A stretch of 54,588 nucleotides of DNA. Origin: Pseudomonadota bacterium (GTDB lineage Bacteria > Pseudomonadota > Alphaproteobacteria > Reyranellales > Reyranellaceae). The notes under the pieces are model-generated. The model was not told the DNA's origin and ran no database searches. It saw only the letters and a list, made by a program, of their open reading frames with translations. The DNA lies in the NCBI GenBank assembly GCA_018240685.1, contig JAFEFG010000021.1, positions 1 to 54,588 on the forward strand. Reading direction: 5' to 3'. Position numbers and translations under genes: made by a program. Of this stretch, positions 52,719-54,588 are shown piece by piece (positions within the stretch are counted from its first letter, which is position 1; every line of letters begins with the position of its first letter).

Positions 52719-53308
52719 GCGGGCCTCGCGTTCAGGACCTTGAGGCCCGCCACGACGCGGATCTGGAAGGCCAGGAAGGAAACGAGCTGCGACAGGGTGA
52801 CGATCTCGGTGGTCGACCAGCCGGCATCGAGCATCGCCTGCAGCGACGGCGGCGCCGCGTCGCGGGGATGGAACACCAGCATGTGCGTGTGCTCGAAGGC
52901 GGCGGTGAGGCGCGGACCGAGGACCTGCCGCGCTGTCGTGCCGACGGCATATTTCAGGCCGTCGCTGTTCTCGACGCTGAGCGGCCCCGCCGGATAGTGC
53001 CCGTAGGGACCGTGGGTATGGGATTCGAACACCTCGGACGCGATGGCGACGCGCAGCTCCACCGAGGCACCGGCGGCGGCGAGATTCTCCTCGTAGAATG
53101 CCTTGGTCTCCGGCCGCCCGTGCAGGCCGGCGACGAAGGTCGCGACCGCGAAGCGCTCGGCCAGGGTGAAGGTGCCGGGCTCCTTCGGCGCGAACAAGGC
53201 TTCGTAGCTTGCCTGCGCGTGCTTGCGCGCTTCCGGCCGGTTGTCCCGGGCCTTGTCCAGCGCCGAGCCGGCCTGGATGCCGGCCAGCGCATTGATGACG
53301 TCGGTCAT
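52715..53308 (-). CDS. CMD-domain protein, Avi_7170-type (no CxxC)
   Basis: 197 residues. It is homologous in fold to the neighbour but lacks the CxxC pair; the region around VSFLAFQIRVVAGLKVL and LQAMLDAGWSTTEIVTLSQL matches the CMD helices. It may be a structural or regulatory partner. The start overlaps the LLM gene stop and its stop overlaps the next start, both as ATGA quartets, so the three proteins should be made in fixed proportion. Confidence 0.9.
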   Translation of the reverse strand: MTDVINALAGIQAGSALDKARDNRPEARKHAQASYEALFAPKEPGTFTLAERFAVATFVAGLHGRPETKAFYEENLAAAGASVELRVAIASEVFESHTHGPYGHYPAGPLSVENSDGLKYAVGTTARQVLGPRLTAAFEHTHMLVFHPRDAAPPSLQAMLDAGWSTTEIVTLSQLVSFLAFQIRVVAGLKVLNARPA

Positions 53309-54342
53309 GCGACTCTCCGCGCGCCCTCCGTGCGGCCGGGCGCCCAGCCCAGGGCCGGCGCCACCTTCTCGGCGAAGAGCTCGATCGAGCGCAGGATGAA
53401 GGGATGCGGCGGGTCGATCGAATGGACCTGCATGGTGAGGTCGGTCGCGCGTTCGAGCGTGCTGTCGGCCTGCAGCGAGGCGATCACCTCTTCCACCGTG
53501 CCGACATGAACGTCCATGGCGGTGATGATGTCGCCCACCAGGTTGCCCGAGGCGAGGTTGCCGGTGGCGGCGAGGCGATGGCGCATGCGCATCAGCCCCT
53601 TTTCCGCCAGCCGCATTGCCTCGTCGTGGTCGTCGGCAACGAACACGGTGCGCGAGGCGAGGATGCGCGGCTCGCGGCCCTTGGGCAGGGCCTCGAGATA
53701 GGCGTCGATCATCGGGTTCTGGATGTCGGCCAGCGAGGCGCCCAGCGCGTCGGGCGCGCGCGGCTGCGTGCGCGAGAGCATCAGCCCGTCGCCCGCGAGG
53801 CCGGTGCGGCGCGAGCCGGCCACCGTGAAGGTCGCCTGCCAGATGCGGCTGTCGAGCGAGGGATTGGCCGGGTAGAGCGTGTCGCCGCCCAGCAGCGGCC
53901 GGTTGCTCAGCGCCGTGCGCAGCACGTCCAGGTTCCGGTCGAACAGGGTGTGGCGGTCGTCGCTGGCGAGGCCGAAGGCGGCGAAGGCCGCCATGTTGCC
54001 GCCCGGTCCGACGCCCAGCTCCAGCCGGCCGTCGTTCATGAGGTCGAACACCGAGGCGTCCTCGGCGACGCGGATCGGCAGTTCCAGCGGCAGGGTGACG
54101 ATACCGGTGCCGAGCCGGATGCGCGGCGTCCTGGCCGCCACATGCGCCAGGAAAACGAATGGGGCCGGCAGGCCCCCCTCGGTCTCGTGGAAATGGTGCT
54201 GGGCGATCCAGGCCGTGTCGTAGCCGAAGCGCTCGGCATGGGCGATCTGGGCGGCAGCAAGTCGATAGCGCTCCGCGGCATCGACTTCATCGAGCAGCCG
54301 GGTGAAAAAACCCAGCCGTTTGATGGAAATATGCGAACTCAT
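53305..54342 (-). CDS. FMN-dependent luciferase-like monooxygenase (LLM, KPN_01858-type)
   Basis: 345 residues from ATG 54342. Luciferase-like barrel blocks: AHAERFGYDTAWIAQHHF, GLPAPFVFLAHVAARTPRIRLGTGIVTLP in pieces, RVAEDASVFDLMNDGRLELGVGPG and SRRTGLAGDGLMLSRTQPR. First gene of the three-gene operon with two CMD proteins. Such trios lie close to peptide-type ABC importers, and one lies on the other strand here, so a catabolic system for an imported compound is a fair guess. The oxidised substrate is unknown. Confidence 0.92.
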   Translation of the reverse strand: MSSHISIKRLGFFTRLLDEVDAAERYRLAAAQIAHAERFGYDTAWIAQHHFHETEGGLPAPFVFLAHVAARTPRIRLGTGIVTLPLELPIRVAEDASVFDLMNDGRLELGVGPGGNMAAFAAFGLASDDRHTLFDRNLDVLRTALSNRPLLGGDTLYPANPSLDSRIWQATFTVAGSRRTGLAGDGLMLSRTQPRAPDALGASLADIQNPMIDAYLEALPKGREPRILASRTVFVADDHDEAMRLAEKGLMRMRHRLAATGNLASGNLVGDIITAMDVHVGTVEEVIASLQADSTLERATDLTMQVHSIDPPHPFILRSIELFAEKVAPALGWAPGRTEGARRVA

Positions 54343-54349
54343 TGCCTCA

Positions 54350-54387
54350 GCTTGGCGCGGAATCCCGGCGGGTGGCAAGCGCCAAGC
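54350..54387. promoter_or_regulatory. Inverted repeat in the leader of the LLM operon
   Basis: GCTTGGCG (54350-54357) and CGCCAAGC (54380-54387) are perfect 8-bp arms separated by 22 bases, just upstream of the LLM start on the minus strand. It may be an operator or a leader hairpin. Tentative. Confidence 0.4.
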
Positions 54388-54482
54388 GGAACGGGGGTGC
54401 CGGTTGCAGGGCGCGATCAGCTGAATTCGATGAACTTTCTCGTCTGCGGATCGAGCCTGGTCCGGATCGCAAGTGGCGAGCG

Positions 54483-54588
54483 TTAGGTTTGCGGGCTGCC
54501 GTCGGGGGCGGGTTGGTCGAGCCAGTCGGTGACGGCCTGGGTGAGATCGGCGCGGGCTTTGACGGCGTCGCGCTTCCTGGTGCCGAAG
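54483..54588 (-). CDS. C-terminal end of an unknown gene (runs off the right edge)
   Basis: On the minus strand a frame enters from the right edge and ends at TAA 54483-54485. The visible 34 residues end in RADLTQAVTDWLDQPAPDG and a short tail. The helix-like amphipathic pattern and GC bias suggest a real coding end. The family cannot be recognised. The 96 bases between it and the LLM inverted repeat hold no other feature. Confidence 0.45.
   Translation of the reverse strand, partial: FGTRKRDAVKARADLTQAVTDWLDQPAPDGSPQT

Noticed and set aside
54420..54588. Possible insertion-sequence end at the right edge
   Set aside because: No terminal repeat or transposase motif is visible in the short piece available.

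Overview
The window is GC-rich (roughly two thirds G+C) chromosomal DNA from an alphaproteobacterium. The neighbourhood miaB-phoH-ybeY-CBS/HlyC protein-lnt-XRE regulator-metK is an alphaproteobacterial chromosomal backbone. The abundance of ABC and Bug-like binding proteins, GMC oxidoreductases, TPP enzymes and a Sox cluster suggests a metabolically versatile Rhodospirillales/Hyphomicrobiales-type soil or water organism, for example Reyranella-like. That placement is inference. No rRNA, tRNA, CRISPR array, prophage or complete insertion sequence was seen.

Layout. 1-9045: 3' end of an enoyl-CoA hydratase, then miaB, phoH and ybeY with overlapping ends, an aldo/keto reductase on the opposite strand, a CorC-like CBS protein, lnt, an XRE regulator and metK. 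A SAM-II-type riboswitch precedes metK. 9098-11269: a three-gene minus-strand operon (two Sel1-repeat proteins and mmcB). 11270-12900: an AT-richer regulatory stretch with two copies of a 17-nt motif (a third copy lies upstream of the XRE gene), a TetR-type gene and two paralogous hairpin-plus-terminator 3' ends. 12926-16407: divergent cytochrome c' and cytochrome b561 genes, then a MoxR ATPase with a VWA partner. 16554-20606: a TPP enzyme, a redoxin gene whose predicted active-site cysteine codon is an in-frame TGA (candidate selenoprotein), and an M19 dipeptidase with an extra N-terminal domain. 20603-21385: a ribbon-helix-helix-like gene and a small unknown gene, divergent around a perfect 18-bp palindrome. 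21626-27842: a compact operon of a molybdenum hydroxylase (two subunits), cytochrome c, a flavocytochrome c sulfide dehydrogenase flavoprotein and soxX-soxY-soxZ-soxA, without soxB or soxCD. 27985-33739: an Lrp regulator, a class II aldolase, an acyl-CoA dehydrogenase, a DUF5681-like pair, a PRPP synthetase with an atypical PRPP loop, and small unknown genes. 33874-39422: a TonB receptor behind a Zur-like palindrome, an LLM oxidoreductase and two ABC binding proteins. 39662-44856: small membrane proteins, a GMC oxidoreductase, a benzoylformate-decarboxylase-like enzyme, an HpcH/HpaI aldolase and a VOC protein. 44947-54342: a complete peptide/opine-type ABC importer (binding protein, two permeases, two ATPases), a GMC oxidoreductase and, convergently, a three-gene operon of an LLM monooxygenase and two CMD-fold proteins. 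A partial unknown gene runs off the right edge.

How it fits together: the left part is housekeeping (tRNA and rRNA maturation, lipoprotein acylation, SAM synthesis) with SAM feedback through the riboswitch. The centre is redox and sulfur chemistry in the periplasm: several Tat and Sec exported cytochromes and flavoproteins, and a thiol/selenol redoxin. The right part is uptake and catabolism of small organic compounds. The most unusual observations are the TGA-interrupted redoxin, the shared 17-nt operator-like motif with its duplicated 3' structures, and the RHH/palindrome module.
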